In this document: in pieces, positions 54,159 through 64,000 of the stretch
How the letters are laid out: each line of letters opens with the position of its first letter
How positions within the stretch are numbered: position 1 is the first letter of the stretch
Assembly (NCBI GenBank): GCA_037355855.1
Contig: CM074759.1
Location: 868,001-932,000 of the forward strand
Length of the DNA stretch: 64,000 nt
Reading direction: 5' to 3'
Origin: Pseudo-nitzschia pungens
Lineage: Eukaryota > Bacillariophyta > Bacillariophyceae > Bacillariales > Bacillariaceae
Made by a program: the position numbers and the translations under genes
Notes under the pieces: generated by a model
Databases searched by the model: none
The model's input: the letters and a program-made list of their open reading frames with translations, nothing else
Told to the model about the DNA's origin: nothing

Positions 54159-55550
54159 TTGTGCGGCGTGACTCGGTCGGCCCACGCGACCCTTCGGAAG
54201 CAAAATCCAATGTCGGAGGCGTTGGGTTGCGTTTCACTTATATTTTCTGTTGCTTTGTGACACACACGTACCACGTACCACGATGCCACCGTTTCAGGAA
54301 ACGGGAAAGGTCGAATTTCCTCCGGGGAACCGCACCGATTGGAACGGAATCAATCAGGACGAGTACGATACATTGAGATATTATCTTCGCAGCGTAAGCC
54401 ACACACTGGATTGGAGGCCCGGAAAGTGCCTTCCGGCATTCCCGTCCAGTGGCAACCACAAGGACGTCGAGATATTACAATCTCTGGTGGGAGAGGTTAG
54501 GAAAATGAAGAAGAGCCACGAGCTGTTTAGAGTCGACGACCCCGATCCCCGGGCGCGATTGCAAGAAACGCTATCGGGGCGAGGAGCTTTGTGCGTGTAC
54601 GACGAGGAAGACCAAAACGAAAAGGTCGTCCACTTTCAGATGAACCACAAAGAGGGACTGCGTCTTCTGGTGCACTTCTACGCCTTTTTGTTCTTCGAGG
54701 ACTGGCGGGAGGACATGTGGATGAAACGAATGATTCGCGACCACCTTTACTACTCCGATGAGATCCAGTGTGCCGCCGCAAAGGTCGTGGACAAAGTCCG
54801 AGACCACGTTTCCAAGGTCACCGACGGCAAGACCCGAGAATTCATCTCGTTTCACGTCCGCCGGGGTGACTTTCAGTTCAAGGACACCCGCATCGGCATC
54901 GAAGATATCATATCAAACACGCAGGATCTCATTCCATCCGGTTCGGTGATTTTCATCGCGACCGACGAGCGAGACATGAAATTCTTCGAACCCATGCGGG
55001 AAAAGTACGACTTGCTGTTTCTGAAGGATTTCAAAGACGATCTGAAGGGGATCAACTGTACGTAACGATTGGCAGAGAAAAAGGGAGAGCGAGCGAGCGA
55101 GCGAACGACTCGACCACACTCACAGCGTGCTGACCGACGACGATTTTCGTCGGGATACTCGGGGTGGCATCGACGCATGGACACCGATGCTTACCCATTC
55201 TTTCTTGACGCGTTTGTTTTCTCGCTTGTATATTCGATATAGCGAACTATTTTGGCATGATCGATCAGCTGATAGCCAGCCGAGGAAGCAAATTTTTCGG
55301 TTGTTGGCACAGCACGTTTACGGGGTACATCATGCGACTGAGAGGTTACCATTCCATCAAGGACAAGTCCGAGGGGTACGAACAAGGTATTTTGCCCACA
55401 ACGTATTACTACACGCCGAAAGACCACCAGGAAGAGATGCACAAATACAGTCCAATTGGAGGTGCCTTCTTTAATCGCGAATTTCCAACGAGTTGGAGAG
55501 GAATCGACACCGGCGTGGAAGAATTAGCAGCCATAGCACGGCACAAGTGA
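53191..55550 (+). CDS. GDP-fucose protein O-fucosyltransferase-family protein, three exons
   Basis: Exons 53191-54108, 54298-55057 and 55243-55550 join in frame into 661 residues; the introns are 189 and 185 nt. It is a type II membrane protein: a basic tail, then one membrane anchor (DWFIGIFGLAFLLSLSLNVM), then a charged, Gly-rich stem. The catalytic O-FucT domain shows GGGWNNIRMAMESTIAMAVA (residues 221-240, donor-binding Asn/Arg), ATGRTLVMPPQKRMYLL, SFHVRRGDFQFKDTRIG (Arg494-Arg495), SVIFIATDERDMKFF, and the C-terminal SKFFGCWHSTFTGYIMRLRG. Golgi or ER protein or glycan fucosylation is inferred; the acceptor is unknown. Intron 1 carries a (TG)n microsatellite (54132-54157). Confidence 0.88.
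54132..54157. repeat. (TG)n microsatellite in fucosyltransferase intron 1
   Basis: Thirteen TG dinucleotides, 22 nt after the GT splice donor. Confidence 0.9.
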
Positions 55551-55849
55551 TGATCCCATCGCTTCCGAATGGTTCGGACGTGGTATGTTGGAGTTTGGTC
55601 GCATTCGCAAACGATGGAACTCTTGGTCTTGTGTTTCGAATGAAAGGAAAGGCCCATTGGCGCTCCATTCCGCCCACTGCGTGTACCGTGTACCATGCTT
55701 TTTATAGTATGTCATGCTTCCATGCTTGATTTCAAACCGTCGTCGTCATCCATTTTATGTTGTGGAGGAACCAAACAAAGCTTCGGCCACAACAAAACTA
55801 TAAATAAAAGTAATTCAATTCGTTTTAAATCGTTAACATGTTAAGTTGT

Positions 55850-58800
55850 TCAATATCTTGGGGTAAGAGGTTGAATGAGTTGATCGGGTCCAATCGATCC
55901 CGTGTTTCCCCGGCTTCGACGACCGCTATCTCCATAATTGTTTGGTTGATCAAATCCAAAACTGCGATCCGTCCTTCGATCACTACTTCTGGCAGGCACG
56001 GCAGGCTTCATCGACGACATGGAGCCAACTCTCGTAGGGCCACCTCTCATAGAGCCACCTGCCACGGAGCCACTTCCTCGATTGCTACGCACTCCGGAAC
56101 TCGAGAACGAGTAATCCAGTTCGTCCAGGACCATGCCCTGTGTTCCAGTTCCAAAGGCGGCCGAAAATCCCTGTCGGAGAGCACAATCCTTCATGTACGA
56201 GACAAGATGAGGCCAGTGAGCCAGGTCCGCTCCGGGGAAGTGCTGGGGAATGTACAGCAGGTAGGATGCAACGGACACATCCGCTAGGGTGAATTTGTCA
56301 CCAACCAAAAAGATGGAGCTAAATTGATCCCGGAGCTGCCGTTGCTTTTGTCCGAGCAAATCGTCGAGTTCGTCCAGTGCGTCAAACTTGACGCCCGGTC
56401 GGCCGTAGAATTCGGAAGGAACTGGTTGCCGTTGTTGAGGTGCCGCTGACTGCGAGCAACAAATCGGCTCCAGTTGGGCATTGGCCCAAACAATCCAGCT
56501 GCTGATTTCGGCCGATTCTTTGGCGGAAGAACCAGTCGTTCTTCTGAATTCGTTCATATTCATGTTGCCGACGCTGTCACTTTGGTAGTTATCGAGAAGA
56601 TACTGCAGAATGGCACCGGATTCAAAAACCATGATTTCACCATTGTTGTCCTGGAAGGAAAAGCGAGATCGTGTCAGTCGAACAAACCATCGTCAAAATC
56701 ATGAAAGATTACTTCTCCATACTTTTGGACGACACAACTTACCGTCAGGCACGGGATTTTACCAAAAGGATGTGGATTCCTCGACAGGTCACCAGCGATC
56801 AAATCCAATCCCAATTCGAAACACGCCCAATTGACAGCAGGGGAACCCACCGACGATGAATGCCCATACAACGTTAGAGAGTTACTGGAGAGGTGGCCTC
56901 TATTGATGTTTCTATCTCCACCTCTGTTGTTATTCATCGCACGGAGATTGTTCAGCAAAGTTGATTGGATATCTCGTCCAAATGCCTCACCGTAAGCTTG
57001 TCGGCTGGCGCAGGTGGATAAATACGCCACTATATTAGGCCAAATCGATAAATCGGTTTCAGGGAAAAATCTCAGTGCAAATAACAAATAAGAAGCAACT
57101 GCCACATCGGCAAGAGTAAACTGGTTCCCCAGCAAGAATGCTGATGAAGGCGAGGAGGGTGACCGTTGATCTCGAGAGAGATTACCCAGAATGTCATCCA
57201 GTCGATCGATTTCTTTAAGATTTTTGCTTCTTGTGCTGCCTGTTCTTCCTTGTCTTCTCGCTGGTTCCTGAAGACCTGTTCCTTTGATACTTCCATCTTC
57301 TGCCGACAAGAGGCAGATAGGTTCTAGCGACGCATTGGCCCAAACAATCCATGAGGCAAGTGCAGCCGATTGGGCAAGAGAAAGTGGCTGGTTGTAACGA
57401 TCATCGTAGTAATTGTCTTGGAGGTATTGCAAAATGGCGCCAGACTCAAAGATTCCGATTTCACCCTGCTGGTCTGTCATGCAGGGCAGTTTGCCAAATG
57501 GGTGAGGATTGTCGACTAAGTCACCCATTGCGAGCTTCACTCCAAGTTCAAGGGCGGCCCAATTGACCAAAGGAGATCTTGAACCGGGGTGACCGTACAA
57601 CATCAATGAATTAGCGGTGCTTCTGTCACCCTTGTTTGCGTTCGTATTACGATTGCTCCAAGCGTTAGAACTGCCGTAACCAGTGGCACTTTGTGCTGTC
57701 CCAAAACCACCTGCCGATCCTTTCGATGTGCCGAAGCCTCCACTGGGATATTCGTTCAATCCCAATCCGCCACCGGGGACGTTTGGTGAAACACCTTTTG
57801 CTCCAGGAGACTTAGATGCTCCAAAACTACCAGCGCCAACACCCATTCCGACTCCTTGAGCGCCCTTTGATGCACCAAAACCACCAGCCCCGCCTCCTGG
57901 GGCTTTAGATGCCCCGAAGCCGCCTGGTCCACCTCCCGGAGCCTTCGACGCACCGAAACCACCTCCCGGGACATTGGATGCTCCAAAACCTACCGCTCCT
58001 CCCGAAGCCTTGGATGCCACAAAACCACCTCCTGGAGCCTTCGACGCCCCGAATCCGCCTGCTCCACCGCCTGGGGCCTTGGATGCTCCAAAACCACCTC
58101 CCGGTGCCTTCGAGGCTCCAAATCCTCCTGCCCCAGCGCCTGGCGCCTTCGAGGCTCCAAAACCACCTCCTGGAGCCTTGGATGCACCAAAACCACCTGC
58201 TCCACCTCCTGGGGCCTTAGATGCTCCAAATCCGCCTGCTCCACCGCCTGGGGCCTTCGATGCTCCAAAACCACCTCCTGGTGTCTTGGAAGCTCCAAAT
58301 CCACCTGCTCCGCCTGCTCCACCTCCCGGGGCACCGAAACCACCTCCCGGAGTCGTGGATGCACCAAAACCACCTGCTCCACCTCCTGGGGCCTTAGATG
58401 CTCCAAAACCACCTGCTCCACCTCCTGGGGCCTTAGATGCACCGAATCCACCAAATCCTCCACCTGGTGCTTTAGATGCTCCGAAGCCTCCGCCAGGTGC
58501 TTTAGATCCTCCAAATCCGCCTACGCCTCCAGCAGCCTTTGATGCTCCGAAGCCTCCGCCAGGTGCTTTGGATCCTCCAAATCCGCCTGCTCCACCGCCT
58601 GGAGCCTTAGAACCACCAAATCCTCCACCTGGTGCTTTAGATCCTCCAAATCCGCCTACGCCTCCAGCAGCCTTTGATGCTCCGAAGCCTCCGCCAGGTG
58701 CTTTGGATCCTCCAAATCCGCCTGCTCCACCGCCTGGAGCCTTAGAACCACCAAATCCTCCACCTGGTGCTTTAGATGCTCCGAAGCCTCCGCCAGGTGC

Positions 58801-61800
58801 TTTAGATCCTCCAAATCCGCCTCCGCCTCCAGCAGCCTTTGATGCTCCGAAGCCTCCGCCAGGTGCTTTAGATCCTCCAAAACCTCCTCCAGCTCCGGGC
58901 CCCTTAGGTGCACCAAAACCTCCTCCGCCTCCAGCAGCCTTTGATGCCCCGAAGCCTCCGCCAGGTGCTTTAGATCCTCCAAATCCGCCTACGCCTCCAG
59001 CAGCCTTTGATGCTCCGAAGCCTCCGCCAGGTGCTTTAGATCCTCCAAAACCTCCTCCAGCTCCAGGCCCTTTAGGTGCACCGAATCCGCCTCCGCCTCC
59101 GCCTCCAGCAGCCTTTGATGCTCCGAAGCCTCCGCCAGGTGCTTTGGATCCTCCAAATCCGCCTGCTCCACCGCCTGGTGCTTTAGATGCCCCGAAGCCT
59201 CCGCCAGGTGCTTTAGATCCTCCAAAACCTCCTCCAGCTCCGGGCCCCTTAGGTGCACCAAAACCTCCTCCGCCTCCAGCAGCCTTTGATGCCCCGAAGC
59301 CTCCGCCAGGTGCTTTAGATCCTCCAAATCCGCCTACGCCTCCAGCAGCCTTTGATGCTCCGAAGCCTCCGCCAGGTGCTTTGGATCCTCCAAAACCTCC
59401 TCCAGCTCCAGGCCCTTTAGGTGCACCGAATCCGCCTCCGCCTCCGCCTCCAGCAGCCTTTGATGCTCCGAAGCCTCCGCCAGGTGCTTTGGATCCTCCA
59501 AATCCGCCTGCTCCACCGCCTGGTGCTTTAGATGCCCCGAAGCCTCCGCCAGGTGCTTTAGATCCTCCAAATCCGCCTACGCCTCCAGCAGCCTTTGATG
59601 CTCCGAAGCCTCCGCCAGGTGCTTTAGATCCTCCAAAACCTCCTCCAGCTCCAGGCCCTTTAGGTGCACCGAATCCGCCTCCGCCTCCGCCTCCAGCAGC
59701 CTTTGATGCTCCGAAGCCTCCGCCAGGTGCTTTGGATCCTCCAAATCCGCCTGCTCCACCGCCTGGTGCTTTAGATGCCCCGAAGCCTCCGCCAGGTGCT
59801 TTAGATCCTCCAAATCCGCCTACGCCTCCAGCAGCTTTTGATGCTCCGAAGCCTCCGCCAGGTGCTTTAGATCCTCCAAAACCTCCTCCAGCTCCAGGCC
59901 CTTTAGGTGCACCGAATCCGCCTCCGCCTCCAGCAGCCTTTGATGCTCCGAAGCCTCCGCCAGGTGCTTTAGATCCTCCAAATCCGCCTGCTCCACCGCC
60001 TGAAGCCTTTGATGCTCCGAAGCCTCCGCCTGGTGCTTTAGATCCTCCAAATCCGCCTCCGCCTCCAGCAGCCATTGATGCTCCGAAGCCTCCGCCAGGT
60101 GTTTTAGATCCTCCAAATCCACCTACGCCTCCAGCAGCTTTTGATGCTCCGAAGCCTCCGCCAGGTGCTTTAGATCCTCCAAAACCTCCTCCAGCTCCAG
60201 GCCCCTTAGATGTACCAAATCCCCCTCCGCCTCCTGGACCCTTTGATGCTCCGAAGCCTCCGCCAGGTGCTTTAGATCCTCCAAAACCTCCTCCAGCTCC
60301 GGGCCCCTTAGGTGCACCAAATCCACCTCCGCCTCCAGCAGCCTTTGATGCCCCGAAGCCTCCGCCGGGTGTTTTAGATGCTCCAAAGCCACCTCCACCT
60401 CCTGAAGCCTTGGGTGCTCCAAAACCACCGGCTCCAGCTCCTGGTCCTTTGGGTGCACCGAATCCACCTCCAGCTCCGACTCCAGGGGCCTTAGATGACC
60501 CAAAGCCTCCTCCGGGTGTTGTAGATGCACCAAAACTGCCTCCACCTGAAGCCTTGGGTCCTCCAAATCCTCCTCCAGGAGCCTTCGATGCTCCGAACCC
60601 TCCTCCAGCTCCAGGAATCTTTGGTGCTCCGAAACCTCCACCTGACGCCTTCGTCGCACCGAAACCACCAGCTCCTGGACCTTTTGATGCTCCGAAGCCT
60701 CCCCCAGCTCCAGGAGCCTTCGGTGCTCCAAAGCCTCCACCTGCTCCAGCTACGGGACTCTTGGGTGCTCCGAAGCCACCAGCCCCGACTCCTGGCCCTT
60801 TGGGTGCTCCAAAACCTCCACCAGGTGCCTTCGATGCTCCGAAACCACCAGCTCCTGGACCCTTTGACGCTCCGAAGCCTCCTTGAGCCTTGGGTGCTCC
60901 GAAACCTCCTCCAGGTGCTTTCGATGCCCCGAAACCACCTCCAGCTCCAGCTCCTGGCCCCTTGGGTGCTCCGAAACCTCCACCTGGTGCCTTGGTTGCA
61001 CCGAAACCACCAGCTCCTGGACCTTGTGATGCTCCGAAGCCTCCCCCAGCTCCAGGAGCCTTCGGTGCTCCAAAGCCTCCACCTGCTCCAGCTACGGGAG
61101 CCTTTGGTGCTCCGAAGCCACCAGCCCCGGCTCCTGGCCCTTTGGGTGCTCCAAAACCTCCACCTGATGCCTTGGTCGCACCGAAACCACCAGCTCCTGG
61201 ACCCTTTGACGCTCCGAAACCTCCTTGAGCCTTGGGTGCTCCGAAACCTCCTCCAGGTGCTTTCGATGCCCCGAAACCACCTCCAGCTCCAGCTCCTGGC
61301 CCCTTGGGTGCTCCGAAACCTCCACCTGGTGCCTTGGTTGCACCGAAACCACCAGCTCCTGGACCTTGTGATGCTCCGAAGCCTCCCCCAGCTCCAGGAG
61401 CCTTCGGTGCTCCAAAGCCTCCACCTGCTCCAGGAGCCTTCGGTGCTCCAAAGCCTCCACCTGCTCCAGCTACGGGAGCCTTTGGTGCTCCAAAACCTCC
61501 ACCAGGTGCCTTGGATGCGCCGAAACCACCGGCACCAGCCCCAGGAGCCTTGGGGGCTCCAAAACCTCCACCCGGTGCCTTGGGAGCTCCGAAACCACCG
61601 GCTCCAGCTCCTGGCCCTTTTGGTGCTCCAAAACCTCCACCAGGTGCCTTCGATGCTCCGAAACCACCGGCTCCAGCTCCTGGCCCTTTTGGTGCTCCAA
61701 AACCTCCACCAGGTGCCTTGGATGCGCCGAAACCACCGGCACCAGCCCCAGGAGCCTTGGGGGCTCCAAAACCTCCACCCGGTGCCTTGGGAGCTCCGAA

Positions 61801-62106
61801 TCCTCCTCCAGGGGCCTTTGGTGCTGCAAAGCTACCTCCAGCTGTTTTCGGTGACGCACCGAATCCACCTGGTGGGGGGGAGAATGGCGAAGAAAAAAGA
61901 CATGTAGATGTTGCTTCCGGCAACTGATGATCCGACAATTGACCCCTAGTCGGGAAGCGGTTTGATGCACGCGACGATGTTACCGAAAAAGCATCGGTTG
62001 GGGAAAGTGTGAATGAATCTTGGTTTTGCTTCGTAAAATCGTTACAAATCAATAAACTGCACAGCAGGAAAATACAAGGCTTTCGTGCTGTGAGATTTTT
62101 CATCAT
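55850..62106 (-). CDS. Giant FG/Gly-rich repeat protein with two C-terminal GST-like domains
   Basis: Exons 62106-56743 and 56650-55850 join in frame (GKIPCLT-DNNGEIMVFES) into 2,054 residues. The N-terminus has a hydrophobic signal (CIFLLCSLLICNDF) and later TDAFSVTSS, which could be a plastid motif. Residues of about 77-1470 are tandem units such as GGFGASKAPGGGFGAPKGPG: Phe every 11 or so residues in a Gly/Ala/Pro/Lys background, predicted disordered. GST unit 1 starts at SLMLYGHPGSRSPLVNWAAL and carries FGKLPCMTD, IFESGAILQYLQDNY and FTLADVAVASYLLFA. GST unit 2 starts at SLTLYGHSSSVGSPAVNWAC and carries FGKIPCLTD, VFESGAILQYLLDNY and FTLADVSVASYLLY. The function is unknown. The sticker-and-spacer design suggests a scaffold or condensate protein (inference). 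Confidence 0.85.
57700..61880 (-). repeat. Coding tandem array with higher-order units of 243 and 342 bp
   Basis: Basic unit of about 33 bp encoding GGFGASKAPGG. In the N-terminal half a 342-bp block repeats (60881-61222 and the next copy from 61223). In the centre a 243-bp block repeats with period points near 59334, 59577 and 59820. Neighbouring copies are nearly identical at the DNA level, implying recent unequal exchange. The opposite strand is also open (Pro-rich) for long distances as a by-product. Confidence 0.9.
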
Positions 62107-62773
62107 CCCCTAGCGTATTCTCTCTTGGCGCTGCGCTGATAGGTTTTCCGTTGCTATTGTCGACAGGTTTTCTTTGCTCATTCGAGGAGCATTATCTCTC
62201 CAGTTGTTTCGCTTTTAATCAAACTCAGTTTCTCCTTCGACAGATAGATTGGTTCACCTCTGTTCGTTTCCAGCATGCAGTCTCTAGTTGTAAGTTGGAA
62301 TTTGATTTGTCGATTGCTGATCATTGTCGAAAGAGATATTTTTGACGAAAATCAATGATGGTCTAAATTACAGAAAGTGGCATGTCCTATCAAGTACTTA
62401 CGTACTTAGTACTTACGGTAGATTGAAGATACAAATACAGTGATCGGGATTTCGAGTGACATCATTGGTGCGCATAAAATTTTTTTGTTTTTATTTTCGT
62501 GAAACCTACGGCTAACAACGTACGTGCCATCATTAATCCCCGTAACACTTGTTCGGCCAATTGTTGCATACCGTAAGGTTACCTTTACCATTGATTACGT
62601 GCGCGATGACTTGTACAAGTACGAGCACCTCTGCCGTGTGACGGGAAGACGGATTGATCAGGTTTGAAGGATGGTATATGTATGTATATCAAGTACTATT
62701 CATACCAGTACCTACTTCGTATGTTCGTACGGTAAGATTTTAATGTAACTTAGTCCAGGCTTACCGTAACCTT

Positions 62774-63224
62774 AGGCTGACCCTATCGTCTAGTCGCGGC
62801 ATAAAAATCGAGGGTAATACCCTCGATTTTGGGCATCACTTTCTGGTACTAATTTCTACGTGAGACTCATTCGACCAAAAAATGGTTATTATCCAAAAAT
62901 CGGCGCATATGCGTCGATAACTTAATATTTCATCTGTTCCCATGTGTATACTTGGTTGAGTATTTGCAACAACAAGAGCACCTCTGAAGTCTATAGAACC
63001 ATATACCTATGGAAAGAGGAGAGTGAGAGCTTTCTAACAAGCCATTACTTGTTGATATTGGATGAATACTTTAGAAGTTAGGATTGCTCCAAAATGAACA
63101 AGCGCATATGCGCCGATTTTTTGATATTTTTCGGGGCGCCATCACCAAACGATAGGGAGTGATTTCGGTCAGCGAAAACGAAAATATTTTCGTTTTTTTT
63201 TTCTTTTTTGTCTATGGTCAGCCT
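62774..63224. repeat. Nested inverted-repeat (foldback-like) element
   Basis: Outer arms AGGCTGACC (62774-62782) and GGTCAGCCT (63216-63224). Next pair CCCTATCGT (62781-62789) and ACGATAGGG (63149-63157). Inner 19-bp perfect pair 62895-62913 and 63103-63121 (AAAAATCGGCGCATATGCG). It also holds two perfect palindromes, 62804-62830 and 63175-63196. No coding frame. It may be a non-autonomous transposon; this is an inference from structure. Confidence 0.6.
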
Positions 63225-63345
63225 TACCGTACTGCGTGAGAGAGAAAGATTTTATTTTTTAATTTTAAAAGATTGATTTTTCTTTCTTGTTGCTTCATCA
63301 TCACAAAATTTTGTGAACGAAGCGAAAAACGCTGAAATCCGATAA

Positions 63346-63446
63346 TACTACGAAATTCCTAACACCTGTCCTCCACTTCACGTAGAAATAAGGATATACT
63401 GGTAGGTGCGTAGAACCAACGGACAGCTGTTAGGAATTTTGTAGTA
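63346..63446. mobile_element. MITE-like palindromic element, copy 2
   Basis: 101 bp; 26-bp terminal inverted repeats matching at 24 positions (left TACTACGAAATTCCTAACAC; right arm reversed TACTACAAAATTCCTAACAG, both then CTGTCC). Same family as 28336-28430, with a shared core (CGTAGAAATAAG; GCGTAGAACC). TA at both ends. Confidence 0.8.
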
Positions 63447-63766
63447 GCAACAGGTGTCAAATCTCAAATTTCAGGGTCAGATATTAATTAAACAATTTAT
63501 TGATTTGAATGAATAATAGGAAGATTGAATTGACGAACCACTTATGTGGATTTGCGTCGCATCAACTGTCAGGGCCCAGTGCAACAAGATGGTTGCTCGT
63601 GGTTCTGAGATGCATCTGACCCGCAACAGAAAATGTGATGCAAACTTTTTTTTTCAGAACACGAGTCACTCTGATGGCATTTTGAATACTAGTGTCCATG
63701 TAACGAAGTTCTGATCGTGGAGATGGGCGCTGGAACGTAGGAAATTCACATTAACTCCCTCTGCGA

Positions 63767-64000
63767 TTAACACAGCACATCAGAAAGGCTGATTTCGGAC
63801 GTTAGAGAAGGTCGCTTGCATGAAGACTCATCATCCTCAAACATTTTTTTGGAATTGAGGAAGCAAATCCTAAAAGAACGCCCATTACGACCAGTACTTG
63901 TGTACAACTCCCACGGTGTCGACGTATGAATCATAGCATGATTATTGAAGACTGCTATATCGCCCTTCTTCCATTTGATACAAACAGAGTTCGTTACTGT
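63767..64000 (-). CDS. 3' end of a probable TauD/TfdA-type Fe(II)/2-oxoglutarate dioxygenase (partial)
   Basis: A frame open from the window edge (64000) to a TAA at 63767-63769 gives 77 residues. It includes IKWKKGDIAVFNNHAMIHTS, PWELYTSTGRNGRSFRICFL and NSKKMFEDDESS. The W-x-x-GD-x-A-x-x-NN-x-x-x-x-H block with a following R-x-x-R resembles the C-terminal part of TauD/TfdA-family dioxygenases. There the His is the third iron ligand and the later Arg binds 2-oxoglutarate. The first two iron ligands lie outside the window. The assignment rests on this one block; the substrate is unknown. Confidence 0.55.
   Translation of the reverse strand, partial: TVTNSVCIKWKKGDIAVFNNHAMIHTSTPWELYTSTGRNGRSFRICFLNSKKMFEDDESSCKRPSLTSEISLSDVLC

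Larger units (their letters stand above)
62107..63766. other. Gene-free region with inverted-repeat elements
   Basis: 1.7 kb holding the nested inverted-repeat structure (62774-63224), a perfect palindrome TCACAAAATTTTGTGA (63301-63316) and MITE-like copy 2. No supported gene. Confidence 0.6.

Noticed and set aside
57974..61927. Long proline-rich open frames on the plus strand (DAPKPPPGALDPPNPP type)
   Set aside because: They are the mirror image of the Gly-rich repeat on the minus strand. The minus frame has a signal peptide, two GST domains and proper splice sites; the plus frames have no fold and are broken by stops at the same place in each 342-bp block.
1..64000. CRISPR arrays, bacterial operons, rRNA or tRNA genes
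   Set aside because: No regularly spaced direct repeats with unique spacers. GGTTCGA-like B-box words lacked an A box and acceptor stem. Genes are intron-bearing and eukaryotic.

Overview
The window is nuclear DNA from a photosynthetic eukaryote, most likely a diatom (probably pennate; species not determined). Three things point there. Genes carry short GT-AG introns of about 95-325 nt. Several predicted proteins begin with a signal peptide followed by a diatom-type plastid cleavage motif with phenylalanine (GAF at 13.5 kb, EAFRAP at 30.8 kb). One predicted thylakoid-lumen protein has a twin-arginine leader. No prokaryotic operon, rRNA, tRNA or CRISPR array was seen.

Layout, left to right: zinc alcohol dehydrogenase (0.2-1.3 kb); UTP18 ribosome-biogenesis WD40 protein (2.0-4.0); ribosomal protein eS25 with an ATG-only first exon (4.4-4.9); a conserved-looking basic protein of unknown function (5.8-6.6); a probable Mediator MED22 (7.4-7.9); an Omp85-family barrel protein (9.5-11.5); a plastid-targeted glutaredoxin-like GST (11.7-13.6); a SohB-type S49 protease (14.1-16.4); divergent NUP35 and TFB5 genes (17.2-19.7); a choline-transporter-like gene with several frame breaks (20.3-23.7); a 3-kb gene-free, simple-repeat-rich stretch; a helicase-associated-domain protein (26.7-27.7); a plastid methyltransferase (29.4-30.8); a PsbP-like lumen protein (33.0-33.8); isovaleryl-CoA dehydrogenase (34.3-36.2); a THUMP-domain tRNA methyltransferase (37.1-39.5); a BRCA2 homologue with about 17 BRC repeats (39.5-46.4), with a RanBP2 zinc-finger frame upstream; a second choline-transporter-like gene (50.4-52.2); an O-fucosyltransferase-family protein (53.2-55.6); a 2,054-residue protein joining an FG/Gly-rich repeat array to two GST domains (55.8-62.1); and the 3' end of a probable TauD-type dioxygenase running off the right edge (63.8-64.0).

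The genes are mostly unrelated housekeeping functions: DNA repair, transcription, nuclear pore, translation, plastid import, plastid photosynthetic accessory proteins, mitochondrial leucine catabolism and lipid-precursor transport. The most unusual items are the repeat-GST giant, the expanded BRCA2 BRC array, and a palindromic MITE-like family with two copies (28.3 and 63.3 kb).

Several genes (CTL at 20-24 kb, the BRC array at 45.15 kb, PsbP at 33.0 kb, the second CTL at 52.2 kb) need single-base frame corrections that introns do not explain. Unpolished assembly indels are the simplest reading, but real mutation is not excluded. Splice sites given below were placed by hand from GT/AG consensus, reading frame and family similarity.
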